From positions 1 to 38,267 of the forward strand of contig CAZEDW010000038.1 of NCBI GenBank assembly GCA_964510955.1: DNA of 38,267 bases. The letters run 5' to 3'. The stretch is from JAFLCM01 sp964510955 (GTDB taxonomy: Bacteria; Planctomycetota; Phycisphaerae; Phycisphaerales; UBA1924). Below are positions 1 to 7,478 of this stretch, piece by piece. The translations under genes and the position numbers were made by a program. Each line of letters begins with the position of its first letter. Positions within the stretch are counted from its first letter, which is position 1. The notes below the pieces were generated by a model that did no database searches, was not told the origin of the DNA, and saw nothing but the letters and a program-made list of their open reading frames with translations.

Positions 1-1
1 C

Positions 2-55
2 ACCGTCCTGCTCGGCCAGTTCGGCAAGCAGAACGTCGGCGGCGTCTGCCAGTAA
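2..55 (+). CDS. C-terminal end of a dockerin-tailed secreted protein (partial)
   Basis: Only the last 17 codons and the TAA stop are visible; the gene starts before the window. The peptide contains VLLGQFG and ends in GGVCQ. This closely matches the ends of the other two dockerin-tailed proteins in the window (ALLGNFGRVC and LLLAHFGGSC), so I read it as the last half of the second EF-hand-like repeat of a GC-type dockerin with its conserved C-terminal Cys. By analogy the full protein should be secreted. Nothing can be said about its main domain. A strong terminator lies 55 bases downstream. Confidence 0.6.
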   Translation, partial: TVLLGQFGKQNVGGVCQ

Positions 56-110
56 TCCCACGCGGAGAGCTGGTCAGCACACCGCTGACATCGTGAATGC
101 GTAACCCCAC

Positions 111-145
111 GGCGGGGAGCCACAAGGCTCCCCGCCTTTGTTTTT
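111..145 (+). terminator. Rho-independent terminator after the dockerin-tailed gene
   Basis: A perfect 10-bp stem, GGCGGGGAGC pairing with GCTCCCCGCC, encloses a six-base loop CACAAG and is followed by TTTGTTTTT. It ends the plus-strand transcript entering the window and sits just before the convergent DUF4286 gene. Confidence 0.92.
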
Positions 146-157
146 GCGACACGCCCC

Positions 158-490
158 TCACAGCACAGCGAACACATCGCCTACGTGCCGCGACATCGCC
201 ACACCGCCGCCGGCCCCGAACTGGGCCTGCCCTGCCGCGCGGAGGCGCGGTGCGTGATCGCGGAGGTACACGTCGAGGTTTCGCCGAGAGCCGAACACGT
301 AGGTGCACTCGACGCGGATCAACCCGCCCCGGGCCTCGTCGGCGTCCAGCCTGCAGACCGTCGCGGACACCGCGCCGCAGCTCAAGACCTCCGCCGCGTG
401 ACCGTCCGGACCCGTCAGCCACGCGATGTATCTCTGGGCGGTCGGTTCATCCGCCAGCTCGGCGGCCACACGGTAGATCACGCGGTTCAT
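158..490 (-). CDS. DUF4286 family protein
   Basis: A 110-residue soluble protein with no signal peptide. It begins MNRVIYRVAAEL. The central segment VECTYVFGSRRNLDVYL, followed by APRLR, matches the family pattern of a short ferredoxin-like fold in which a conserved Tyr/Phe segment precedes a helix ending before an FG turn. The protein ends RHVGDVFAVL, as family members usually do. DUF4286 has no established biochemical role. The gene is divergent from the M50 protease, with about 53 bases between the two starts, so they may share a regulatory region. The ATG start has only a weak GGACGG upstream. The family call rests on recalled pattern, not a search. Confidence 0.75.
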   Translation of the reverse strand: MNRVIYRVAAELADEPTAQRYIAWLTGPDGHAAEVLSCGAVSATVCRLDADEARGGLIRVECTYVFGSRRNLDVYLRDHAPRLRAAGQAQFGAGGGVAMSRHVGDVFAVL

Positions 491-543
491 CCGTCCACGA
501 TACCCTCCGGGTGCGCCGTGATCGCTCGCGACGCCCGGAGCGA

Positions 544-1200
544 ATGATGAACTGGTGGTTTTCCGATCTTTTTCATACCGACAAGGCCCTGCTCATCTCG
601 TGGGTCTTCTGGGTGATCTTCTCGATCTGCCTGCACGAGCTGGGGCACGGCTTGGAGGCCATGCGCCGGGGAGACACCACGCCGCGCGACACCGGGCACA
701 TGACCTGGAACCCGCTGGTGCACATGGGCTACGCGAGCCTGATCGTGTTCGCGCTGTGCGGCGTCGCGTGGGGCGCCATGCCGGTGAACATGTCGCGTCT
801 GCGAGGACGCCACGGCGACGCGGCGGTGGCCGCCGCCGGCCCGGCCGTCAATCTCCTGCTCGCCGCGATTTGCACGGTCCTGCTGGCGATCTGGAAGAAA
901 TACGCCTCCGGGATGGACCAGACGGTCTTCGAGAACTTCTCGACGTTCTTTCTGGCAGGAGCGTTTCTGAATCTGGTCCTGATGGCGCTGAACCTGCTCC
1001 CCTTGCCGCCACTGGACGGCTCGCGGGTGGTTGGATCGTTCAGCCCGGGGTACCGCTCGCTGCTCAGCCAACCCAACGCGGAAGTCTTCGGGTTGATCCT
1101 GGTGGTCATCGCGTTCAGGTATGTGAGCTCCCCGGTCATGGACGCGGCGGCCCGAACGATCAAGGCTGCCATCGGGGTGATCAATGGCGTCCTGCCTTGA
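544..1200 (+). CDS. Site-2 protease family (M50) membrane metalloprotease
   Basis: A 218-residue polytopic membrane protein of the compact M50B type. HELGH at residues 31-35 lies in the first membrane segment and supplies two zinc ligands and the catalytic Glu. NLLPLPPLDG at 150-159 is the second signature and carries the Asp ligand. About four to five hydrophobic segments surround them. No PDZ domain is present, so this is not RseP. Related small M50 proteins occur widely and their substrates are mostly unknown. Two adjacent ATGs are possible (544 and 547); GGAG at 537-540 suits the second slightly better. The longer open frame back to base 97 is antisense to the DUF4286 gene and has no hydrophobic or conserved content, so I exclude it. 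Confidence 0.9.
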   Translation: MMNWWFSDLFHTDKALLISWVFWVIFSICLHELGHGLEAMRRGDTTPRDTGHMTWNPLVHMGYASLIVFALCGVAWGAMPVNMSRLRGRHGDAAVAAAGPAVNLLLAAICTVLLAIWKKYASGMDQTVFENFSTFFLAGAFLNLVLMALNLLPLPPLDGSRVVGSFSPGYRSLLSQPNAEVFGLILVVIAFRYVSSPVMDAAARTIKAAIGVINGVLP

Positions 1201-1260
1201 TAGGGTTCCGATAGGGCCCTGGGGGGGGAGTGGCTCGCCCCGCCGACTGCGCCGTGGTGT

Positions 1261-1288
1261 TTGCAACCTGTCTGGAGATGGCTACAAT
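1261..1288 (+). promoter_or_regulatory. Sigma-70-type promoter for the rpsP operon
   Basis: TTGCAA at 1261-1266 and TACAAT at 1283-1288 are separated by 16 bases, matching 4/6 and 5/6 of the consensus boxes. It lies about 112 bases before rpsP, which leaves room for the structured leader that follows. This is a sequence match only. Confidence 0.6.
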
Positions 1289-1307
1289 CTCTCTCCCCCT
1301 TTGCGCC

Positions 1308-1344
1308 CCTCGTCAGGAGGACGCGCCGAGCGGCGCCGACGAGG
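1308..1344 (+). promoter_or_regulatory. Two-tier stem-loop in the rpsP leader
   Basis: CCTCGTC (1308-1314) pairs with GACGAGG (1338-1344), and inside it GCGCC (1323-1327) pairs with GGCGC (1332-1336) around a four-base loop. The asymmetric internal loop contains AGGAGG, which looks like a Shine-Dalgarno site but has no start codon at a suitable distance. Ribosomal protein operons often carry leader structures bound by one of their own products. This one could play such a role, but that is inference. Confidence 0.45.
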
Positions 1345-1400
1345 CAAGACACCGCCCGACGACTTTGCGACGGGCTTGTACCAACCGGAGTTTCTCTCAG

Positions 1401-1760
1401 ATGGTCCGAATCCGACTCAAGCGGATGGGGCGTCGCAACCGCCCCTTCTACCGCATCAACGCGATCGAGAAGCGCACGCGCCGTGACGGCGTCGTGCTCG
1501 AGAACCTCGGCTGGTACGACCCCATCGCCAAGGAAGGCAAGCAGGTGCTGCTCAAGGAGGAGCGCATCAAGCACTGGCTCTCCACCGGCGCTCAGCCGAC
1601 GGAGACCGTCAGCACGCTTCTGGCCAAGGCGAACCTGATCGACGCCGAGAAGTGGGGGGCCTTCGTCAAGGCCCGCACCGACCGGCGCGCCAAGGCCCGC
1701 ACCGCCGCCAAGGAGGCCGCCGCCGCGGAGGCCGCCAAGAAGGAAGCGAAGAAGGCCTGA
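1401..1760 (+). CDS. rpsP: 30S ribosomal protein S16
   Basis: A structural protein of the small ribosomal subunit. The start MVRIRLKRMGRRNRPFYRI is the classic S16 N-terminus, followed by ENLGWYDP and the WLSTGAQPTETV segment. The protein has 119 residues, longer than the usual 80-90, because of a low-complexity tail of Ala, Lys and Glu after about residue 92. GGAG at 1387-1390 sits ten bases before the ATG and fixes this start; the open frame back to 1230 lacks S16 homology. It is the first gene of rpsP-trmD-rplS. Confidence 0.97.
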   Translation: MVRIRLKRMGRRNRPFYRINAIEKRTRRDGVVLENLGWYDPIAKEGKQVLLKEERIKHWLSTGAQPTETVSTLLAKANLIDAEKWGAFVKARTDRRAKARTAAKEAAAAEAAKKEAKKA

Positions 1761-1798
1761 GCCGCGCTTGCCGCTGATGCGCCCGGCGAGCGTGACCC

Positions 1799-2548
1799 AT
1801 GAACGCCACGACCCCCCGGATCGGCCCCCGCCCTTCGATGCGCGTCGACATCCTCACGCTCTTCCCGGGCATGTTCGAGCCCGTGCTGAACGAAAGCATC
1901 CCCGGCCGCGCCCGTGAGGCGGGCCTCGTTGAATGGTTCGTCACCGACATCAGGAGCTACGCCGCCAACAAACACAACAAGGTCGATGACCGCCCCTTCG
2001 GCGGCGGCCCTGGGATGGTGATGATGTGCCAGCCCCTCTGGGACTGTGTGAAGGCCGTCGAGGCGATGGACCCCCGCCCCGCGCGACGCATCCACCTCTC
2101 CCCGCAGGGCGAGCGACTCACCCAGGCGCGGGTCGAGCAGCTCGCCGGCGAACAGAGGCTGCTGCTGATCGCCGGGCACTACGAGGGCATCGATGAACGG
2201 GTGATCCGGAGGCTGGATCCCCTGGAACTGAGCGTCGGCGACTTCGTCGTCTCCGGCGGCGAGATCCCGGCCCTGATGCTTGTCGACGCCGTCGTCAGGC
2301 TTCTCCCCGGAGCGCTGGGCCACGAGGCGTCGGCCTCCCAGGACAGTTTCAGCCCCGCCCAGACGCCCCAGGGCCCGCTGCGGCTGCTCGACTGCCCGCA
2401 CTACACCCGGCCGCAGGTGTGGGAGGGAATGGAAGTCCCCGAAGTCCTGACCAGCGGTGACCACGCCAAAGTTGACGCATGGCGGCTCCAGCAGAGAATC
2501 GAACGCACCAGATCACGCAGACCAGATTTGATCGAACACGACGAATAG
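1799..2548 (+). CDS. trmD: tRNA (guanine-37-N1)-methyltransferase
   Basis: Uses SAM to methylate G37 next to the anticodon of tRNAs reading CNN codons, which prevents +1 frameshifting. It is a SPOUT knotted methyltransferase. Visible marks are the N-terminal core MRVDILTLFPGMF, DDRPFGGGPGMVM, the knot region LLLIAGHYEGIDERV, SVGDFVVSGGEIPALMLVDA, and the C-terminal HYTRPQVWEGMEVPEVL. The frame is 249 residues from 1799. The family normally starts at the internal ATG at 1838 (236 residues), but only 1799 has a purine-rich GGCGAG upstream, so either is possible. It lies 38 bases after rpsP. rimM, which separates rpsP from trmD in many bacteria, is absent. Confidence 0.96.
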   Translation: MNATTPRIGPRPSMRVDILTLFPGMFEPVLNESIPGRAREAGLVEWFVTDIRSYAANKHNKVDDRPFGGGPGMVMMCQPLWDCVKAVEAMDPRPARRIHLSPQGERLTQARVEQLAGEQRLLLIAGHYEGIDERVIRRLDPLELSVGDFVVSGGEIPALMLVDAVVRLLPGALGHEASASQDSFSPAQTPQGPLRLLDCPHYTRPQVWEGMEVPEVLTSGDHAKVDAWRLQQRIERTRSRRPDLIEHDE

Positions 2549-2618
2549 CACCCGTACGACCCCAAGGACGCCAACGTCCGACTCCAGACGACAGCCTCAG
2601 AACCCAGGACGCACCCAC

Positions 2619-3014
2619 ATGGCCATCCAGCAGATCCTCGAATCCGTCGCCGAAGCCAATCTCCGCAAGGACCTGCCCCGCATGGACGTTGGCGATACGG
2701 TCAACGTTCACTGCCGGATCGTCGAGGGCGACAAGGAGCGCATCCAGGTGTTCCAAGGCGTCCTGATGGCCCGCAAGGGCCGGGGCACGCAGGAGATGAT
2801 CACGGTGCGCCGCATCGTGGACAACGAGGGCGTTGAGCGCACCTTCCCGCTGTGCTCGCCCAGGGTGGCGGAGATCGAGGTGGTCCGCCGGGCCGACTCG
2901 CGCCGCGCCAAGCTGTACTTCCTGCGTGACCGCTCGGGCAAGAGCCGGCGCCTGCGTGATCGTCGCCGCGGCATGAAGCACGTCGCCGGCCTGAAGACCG
3001 CCGAGCACGGCTGA
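2619..3014 (+). CDS. rplS: 50S ribosomal protein L19
   Basis: A large-subunit protein at the 30S/50S interface. The 131-residue product shows the L19 pattern: a short N-terminal helix, DLPRMDVGDTVNVHCRIVEG, RIQVFQGVLMARKG, TVRRIVDNEGVERTFPL, then SPRVAEIEVVRRADSRRAKLYFLRD. The C-terminus is about 15 residues longer than in E. coli and is basic. The ATG is preceded by AGGA nine bases upstream. It is the third gene of the S16-TrmD-L19 cluster, 70 bases after trmD. Confidence 0.97.
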   Translation: MAIQQILESVAEANLRKDLPRMDVGDTVNVHCRIVEGDKERIQVFQGVLMARKGRGTQEMITVRRIVDNEGVERTFPLCSPRVAEIEVVRRADSRRAKLYFLRDRSGKSRRLRDRRRGMKHVAGLKTAEHG

Positions 3015-3100
3015 TCCGTACTTTGGTGCGGTTCCACGAGCCGCGGCCGTGTCCGCGCCCCACGTTCAGCCGCGCGCCCCTCAGGGCCGTGACCCCGGAA

Positions 3101-3853
3101 ATGCGACCGCTGCCATCGATCCTCTGGACGCTGCTGCCGGTCGCCACGTGCGCGGCGTGGAGCGCGGCGCGACAGGAGGTCATACCGACATCCCCCGCCC
3201 CCGCCGAGCCGAAGGCGGCCCTGGCCGAGGTTTTCCCCGGCGTTCGCGCCGACCGCGTAGCCCACGCAGTGGAGTTCGACGCGGAGGTGATCGCCGACGT
3301 CCGCGACCCGGCGAAGAAGCTCTACCTCGAGGTCCTGGCGTGCCCCCAGGGCACCAAGGAGCACGAGTCGCTGGTGATGACCAAGGTCAAGCCCTCGCAG
3401 GTGCACGCCGCGCTGCTGCTGGCGGGCTTCAACGCCGGCGCCCCCGCGAAGTGGCGCAGAGAAGACGGCAAGTCAGTGGCGACACCGCCCACCGGCGACA
3501 AAGTGGAGGTGCGGTTCATCTGGTCCGCCGGCCCGCCGAGCGCTCCGGTCCACGCTGATGCGCCGCTGACGTGGGTCAAGAACGCCAAGGACGGCAAGAA
3601 GGCCTCCGAAGCCTCAAGCGGCTTTGTGTTCGCGGGCTCAACGCTCGTGAAGCGGGCCGACGGCGCCGAGCGGTACGACGCCGACAGCGACGGCTCGCTC
3701 ATCGGGCTGGCCTCCTTCGGTACCGAAACAATCGCGTGGGTCACGACGTTCAGCCCCGAGGCGTCCGTCGATGAGCCGGTCTGGATCGCCGACCCGAGCG
3801 CTGTGCCCGCGGTGGGCACCAAGGTCACGGTGCGGATCACCAGGCCTGAATAA
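3101..3853 (+). CDS. YdjY domain-containing exported protein
   Basis: A 250-residue protein of unknown biochemical role. With the ATG at 3101 it opens with a good signal peptide: MRPLPSILW, a hydrophobic stretch, then AAWSAA before RQEV. The body carries the YdjY-type core: VEFDAEVI, then KKLYLEVLACPQGTKEHESL, a hallmark with a conserved Cys and HES, then a segment resembling AALLLAGFNAG. YdjY domains are common in planctomycete secreted proteins. A longer frame starting at 3023 would put 26 Arg/Pro-rich residues before the signal peptide and is less likely. It follows rplS by 86 bases and precedes queD by 57. Confidence 0.78.
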   Translation: MRPLPSILWTLLPVATCAAWSAARQEVIPTSPAPAEPKAALAEVFPGVRADRVAHAVEFDAEVIADVRDPAKKLYLEVLACPQGTKEHESLVMTKVKPSQVHAALLLAGFNAGAPAKWRREDGKSVATPPTGDKVEVRFIWSAGPPSAPVHADAPLTWVKNAKDGKKASEASSGFVFAGSTLVKRADGAERYDADSDGSLIGLASFGTETIAWVTTFSPEASVDEPVWIADPSAVPAVGTKVTVRITRPE

Positions 3854-3910
3854 ACTCTGCCGCCGCACATCACGCACACCGCCGCAGACCGGCGGTCGCC
3901 CCAGTCCACC

Positions 3911-4282
3911 ATGCACGTCCGACTCGTCAAATCGTTCGACTTCGAGGCCGCCCATTGGCTCCCGAGCTTCCCGGAAGGGCACAAGTGCCGGCGCCTGCAC
4001 GGCCACTCGTTCCGTGTCGACGTCGTGGTCGCGGGTGATGCGCCGTCGCCGCCCGACGGCCGCGGCTACCTGATGGACTACGGCGAGATCAAGCGTGCCC
4101 TCGAACCGGTCCGCGAGGCGCTGGACCACCGCTGCCTGAACGAGATCGCGGGCCTTGAGAATCCCACCAGCGAGGTGATCGCGCACTGGGTCTGGCAACG
4201 TCTCAAGCCCACCCTGCCGCTGCTCGCCGAAATCGTGGTCCACGAAACCTGCAGCAGCCGGTGCCACTACAGCGGCGGTTGA
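3911..4282 (+). CDS. queD: 6-carboxy-5,6,7,8-tetrahydropterin synthase / 6-pyruvoyl-tetrahydropterin synthase family
   Basis: Converts 7,8-dihydroneopterin triphosphate to the carboxy-tetrahydropterin that feeds 7-deazaguanine (queuosine) synthesis. The 123-residue T-fold enzyme shows the zinc ligands His15 (FEAAHWLP), His30 and His32 (RLHGHSF), the catalytic Cys26 (GHKCRRLHGH), DYGEIK at 56-61, LDHRCLN around His73, and the substrate-anchoring Glu in VVHETCSSRC. The Cys-x3-HGH arrangement favours QueD, although the family also includes biopterin-type PTPS. The rest of the pathway is not here, but tgt, which inserts the base into tRNA, lies 12 kb downstream. No clear Shine-Dalgarno precedes the ATG. 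Confidence 0.88.
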   Translation: MHVRLVKSFDFEAAHWLPSFPEGHKCRRLHGHSFRVDVVVAGDAPSPPDGRGYLMDYGEIKRALEPVREALDHRCLNEIAGLENPTSEVIAHWVWQRLKPTLPLLAEIVVHETCSSRCHYSGG

Positions 4283-4292
4283 GCGGGGCTGC

Positions 4293-5534
4293 CTACGGCG
4301 TCCAATCGCGCGGCGCGTTCCACGGCTCAATGCCCACCTCGGGCGCCGGCCAGTCGATGACCACGCCCCCGGGCTCGTCACTCCTCGCCGCGGTCCCAAG
4401 CTCGGTCAGCACCCGCGCCGCCAGGCGCGGGGCGAGCGCCAGCTTGGTGGGCCACGCGGTGATGATGGGGCCCTCGGTCAGGATGCACACATCGTCCGGG
4501 CGCCGCGGAGTTCCCGACGCGGGGACCATCTCGGCGCGGTCGGCGCGGTAGGTGGCCCATTCGACGCCCTCGAGGCTCAGGCTGGGCAGGCACGCGCACA
4601 CCTCGGACTTGGCGAGCGCGACGAGCCGTGCGCCGTCCAGAGCCACGCCGTCCTCGGCGATCTGCCCGCCAACCTGCCACACGGTGCGCCCGAGGTTGTC
4701 GCGAGCGCTGGTGATCGTCACGCGGGTACGGGCGCCGTCCACGCAGTGGCCGTTCAGCTCCGGCAGCGGCCCGCGCGCCATCGCCTGGTGCAGCGGGCGC
4801 ACCTGCGTGCGCCCCGGTGCGAGTCCCAGGCGATCGCGCAGCTCGGCGTTACCGGCGCCCGCGGTGAGCACCACGCGCCCGGCGGTCAGCCGCAGCGACC
4901 CCGAGCCGGCGGAGGAAGTCACGGTTGCCAGCACACCTCCACCGGACCACTCAAGCTCCAGCGAGCAACCGGCGGTTGAGAGGACCGCGCCCTTGTTTCG
5001 TTCCGCGAGGCGCTCTACCACGGAACGGACGTCGATGACCTGCTCATCCAGCCTAGCCACCGTGCCGGGGCAATCGCGGAGCACCGGGGGGCGATCGGGC
5101 GCCTGGACGGTCACCGGCGCGACGCGCAGCCCGAGCTTGGCGCCGATCATCCCGGCCCGTGACGCCAGCGTGTCGGTCCGCCACAAATGGCAGAACTCCG
5201 CTCGAACAGGGCAGCCGGACAGGTCCGGCTCGCGCCGCCCGGACAAGCAGTCGCGCCAGACCGCCGGCATTTCCCGGATCGCCTCGGCGGACGGGTTCAG
5301 CAGCCCGGCCAGCGTGTATTTCAGCCCGCCGTGGATGATCCCCTGCGATTGAAGCGTCTGGCCGTGCCCGAGCGAGCTGCGTTCCAGCAGGGCCGCGCGG
5401 TACCCGGCGCGGCGCAACTCGTCGAGCAGCCACAGGCCGGCGATCCCGCCGCCGATGATCAGCACGTCCAGATTGGGGGGGTCGTTGGTGGGCACGCCTG
5501 GTGGGTGCTGAAGATACCCAAGCCTGCGGCGCAC
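4293..5534 (-). CDS. FAD-dependent oxidoreductase of the DAO family
   Basis: A 413-residue soluble flavoprotein. The N-terminal VLIIGGGIAGLWLLDEL is the dinucleotide-binding fold for the FAD ADP moiety. GHGQTLQSQGIIHGGLKY resembles the flavin-contacting segment of glycerol-3-phosphate dehydrogenases and related DAO enzymes. RVVLTAGAG near the middle is the second FAD-binding strand. The substrate cannot be told from sequence; a hydroxy-acid or glycerol-phosphate-like substrate would fit the subfamily. The start is a GTG at 5534. Another GTG at 5495, giving MPTNDPPNLDVLIIG, would also be sensible. It ends ten bases from the convergent queD, with no terminator between. Confidence 0.82.
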   Translation of the reverse strand: MRRRLGYLQHPPGVPTNDPPNLDVLIIGGGIAGLWLLDELRRAGYRAALLERSSLGHGQTLQSQGIIHGGLKYTLAGLLNPSAEAIREMPAVWRDCLSGRREPDLSGCPVRAEFCHLWRTDTLASRAGMIGAKLGLRVAPVTVQAPDRPPVLRDCPGTVARLDEQVIDVRSVVERLAERNKGAVLSTAGCSLELEWSGGGVLATVTSSAGSGSLRLTAGRVVLTAGAGNAELRDRLGLAPGRTQVRPLHQAMARGPLPELNGHCVDGARTRVTITSARDNLGRTVWQVGGQIAEDGVALDGARLVALAKSEVCACLPSLSLEGVEWATYRADRAEMVPASGTPRRPDDVCILTEGPIITAWPTKLALAPRLAARVLTELGTAARSDEPGGVVIDWPAPEVGIEPWNAPRDWTP

Positions 5535-5628
5535 GGGGCGGACGACCCCATAAAACCGGACCTGTCAGTCCCAGTTCGCCCGAAAACAGCGGAATTGGGC
5601 ATTCAACGCTGGCTTTGAGACCCTCGTG

Positions 5629-5664
5629 GTGTACCCTTTTCGTGGTACACGCACGGGGCGTGTG
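5629..5664 (+). promoter_or_regulatory. Mutually exclusive hairpins in the leader of the first DNRLRE gene
   Basis: GTGTACC (5629-5635) pairs with GGTACAC (5644-5650). An alternative stem, TACACGC (5646-5652) with GCGTGTG (5658-5664, one G-U pair), uses part of the same strand, so both cannot form at once. The second stem is followed by ATTCTTTC. The layout resembles an attenuator, or the first repeat could be a protein operator. The role is inferred; only the complementarity is seen. Confidence 0.35.
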
Positions 5665-5699
5665 ATTCTTTCGTCGCGCGTCAGCAAGGAGAGTCGAGC

Positions 5700-6446
5700 A
5701 TGCGTTCCGCTTGTGTTGCGCCCGTGTTGGCCACCGTTGCAGGGTTGATCAGTCTGTGCGGCGCCGCGAGGGCTGATTCAATCTCGTTGACGTCGAACCA
5801 CGACAACACGATGTACGCCGACGAGACCGGCTTCAGCAACGGGGCCGGCACCACCATGTTCGCCGGACGGACCGGCAGCGCGGGTCTGCGGCGCGCCCTG
5901 CTCTCGTTCGACCTGTCCTCCATTCCGGCGGGCTCGACGGTCACCGGGGTTACGCTCACCATGCGGATGGGCGCCGCGGCGTCTCCCGGCCTCGCTGCTG
6001 ATGTCGCGCTCCACACCCTGCTCGCGAGCTGGGGTGAGGGCACCAGTGTCAGCCCCGGCGGCGGGGGCCAGGGCATCGCGGCCACCCCCGGAGACGCGAC
6101 CTGGCTGGCGCGCTTTTTCCCCGGCACCGCGTGGGCCAGCGCAGGCGGCGACTTCGCGGCCAGCGCCTCGGCTTCCACATCTGTGATCAACACCGGTTTC
6201 TATACCTGGTCCAGCGCCGCGATGATCGCCGACGTGCAGGGCTGGCTGTCCAACCCCGCGGCGAACTTCGGCTGGTTGATCCGCGGCGACGAATCCGCCT
6301 CGGTGAACGCCAAGCGGTTCGATACCCGCGAGGCCACCACCCCCTCCAACCGCCCGCTGCTCACGGTCCTGTATACGGTCCCGGCGCCCGGGGCCGGCGC
6401 GGGGGCGATAGTGCTTGCCTTTGGCGTATTTCGCCGGCGCCGCTGA
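5700..6446 (+). CDS. DNRLRE domain secreted protein with CTERM-type anchor
   Basis: A 248-residue exported protein. Residues 1-25 form a signal peptide ending AARA before DS. Most of the rest is one DNRLRE-type beta-sandwich domain, marked by DNTMYAD near the start, then RRALLSFDLSSIPAGSTVTG, and later the WSSAAMIADVQGWL and GWLIRGDE segments. Such domains occur in secreted and cell-surface proteins and in carbohydrate-binding contexts. The C-terminus has PAPG, a short hydrophobic stretch IVLAFGVF and a terminal RRRR. That is the tripartite layout of CTERM sorting signals, although PAPG replaces PEP. AAGGAG at 5686-5691 is eight bases before the ATG. The next gene is a paralogue. Confidence 0.8.
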   Translation: MRSACVAPVLATVAGLISLCGAARADSISLTSNHDNTMYADETGFSNGAGTTMFAGRTGSAGLRRALLSFDLSSIPAGSTVTGVTLTMRMGAAASPGLAADVALHTLLASWGEGTSVSPGGGGQGIAATPGDATWLARFFPGTAWASAGGDFAASASASTSVINTGFYTWSSAAMIADVQGWLSNPAANFGWLIRGDESASVNAKRFDTREATTPSNRPLLTVLYTVPAPGAGAGAIVLAFGVFRRRR

Positions 6447-6529
6447 CAGCCGGGCGCCGCGGATGACGCATGAAGCATAATCGCCCGGGGCGCAGTCCCC
6501 GGCAAGAACTCATACTCGGAGGACGCATC

Positions 6530-7396
6530 ATGCACGCATCCATCGTCCGGGCCTCGATGACCGCGCTCACGCTGATTTTCTTCTCGGGCCTTGCCGAAGC
6601 CCGCCCGACGGTCACCCTCGGGGCGGCGAAGGACAACACCCTCTTTGAAGACCCCTCCGGCCAGTCGAGCGATGGGGCGGGCGATTCGATCTTCGCGGGG
6701 CGCACGGGGGCTATCAACGACACGGTCCGGCGGGCCTTGCTGCAGTTTGACTTGACGTCGATCCCCGCAGGCTCGACCGTCACGTCAGTCTCCCTGAAGC
6801 TCACGATGCTGCAGACCATCAGCGGGGCCTACCCCGCCTCGCTGCACCGATGCGCCGCGTCGTGGGGCGAGGGCGCCTCCGGGCCCAGCTTCGGTGAATC
6901 CGAGGGAGGCGGTTTCCCGGCCCAGACCGGCGACGCCACCTGGTTGCACCGGTTCTACGCAACATCCACGTGGACCACCGCGGGCGGAGACTTCGCCGCC
7001 GGCGCGTCCGCGACCACCAGCGTCGATCAGGTCGGCGACTACACCTGGTCGTCGGCCCAGCTCACCGCCGACGTGCAGTCGTGGGTCAACAACCCCGCGT
7101 CGAACAACGGCTGGGTGCTCCGCGGCGACGAGGCAGCCACCGGGAGCGCCAAACGCTACGGCAGCCGCGCCCAGGCCCTGGCCGCGGACCGCCCGGCATT
7201 GACTGTCACCTACACGCCTCCCTGCCCCGGCGACATCAACGGTGATGGGCGGGTGAACACCGCCGACCTCACCCAGTTGCTGGGCAACTTCGGGCACGCT
7301 GTCACCCCGAACACCGGCGGCGACCTCAACGGCGACGGGTTCGTCAACACCGCCGACCTGACGGCGCTGCTGGGTAACTTCGGTCGGGTGTGCTGA
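6530..7396 (+). CDS. DNRLRE domain secreted protein with GC-type dockerin
   Basis: A 288-residue exported paralogue of the upstream gene. The start at 6530 is supported by GGAGG at 6518-6522 and by the signal peptide that follows it, ending GLAEA. The DNRLRE domain shares KDNTLFED, FAGRTG, RRALLQFDLTSIPAGSTVT and GWVLRGDE with its neighbour. Residues 232-288 form a paired dockerin-like module: CPGD, then INGDGRVNTADLTQLLGNFG, a short linker, LNGDGFVNTADLTALLGNFG, and a terminal Cys. Each half is an EF-hand-like calcium loop followed by a helix. Dockerins bind cohesins in cellulosomes; a partner for this variant is not visible here. The longer frame from 6470 adds residues upstream of the signal peptide. 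Confidence 0.85.
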   Translation: MHASIVRASMTALTLIFFSGLAEARPTVTLGAAKDNTLFEDPSGQSSDGAGDSIFAGRTGAINDTVRRALLQFDLTSIPAGSTVTSVSLKLTMLQTISGAYPASLHRCAASWGEGASGPSFGESEGGGFPAQTGDATWLHRFYATSTWTTAGGDFAAGASATTSVDQVGDYTWSSAQLTADVQSWVNNPASNNGWVLRGDEAATGSAKRYGSRAQALAADRPALTVTYTPPCPGDINGDGRVNTADLTQLLGNFGHAVTPNTGGDLNGDGFVNTADLTALLGNFGRVC

Positions 7397-7478
7397 GGCA
7401 ACGCCGCGATAGCCCCGGCGCGCTCTGAAACGCCCCGCGTGGTTATCAGCGTTGCTCCGCGGCATCACCCGCTGAAGT

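Noticed and set aside
97..543. Long N-terminal extension of the M50 protease frame
   Set aside because: It is Arg/Pro-rich, lies antisense to the DUF4286 gene and crosses the upstream terminator; the protease has a natural start at 544/547.
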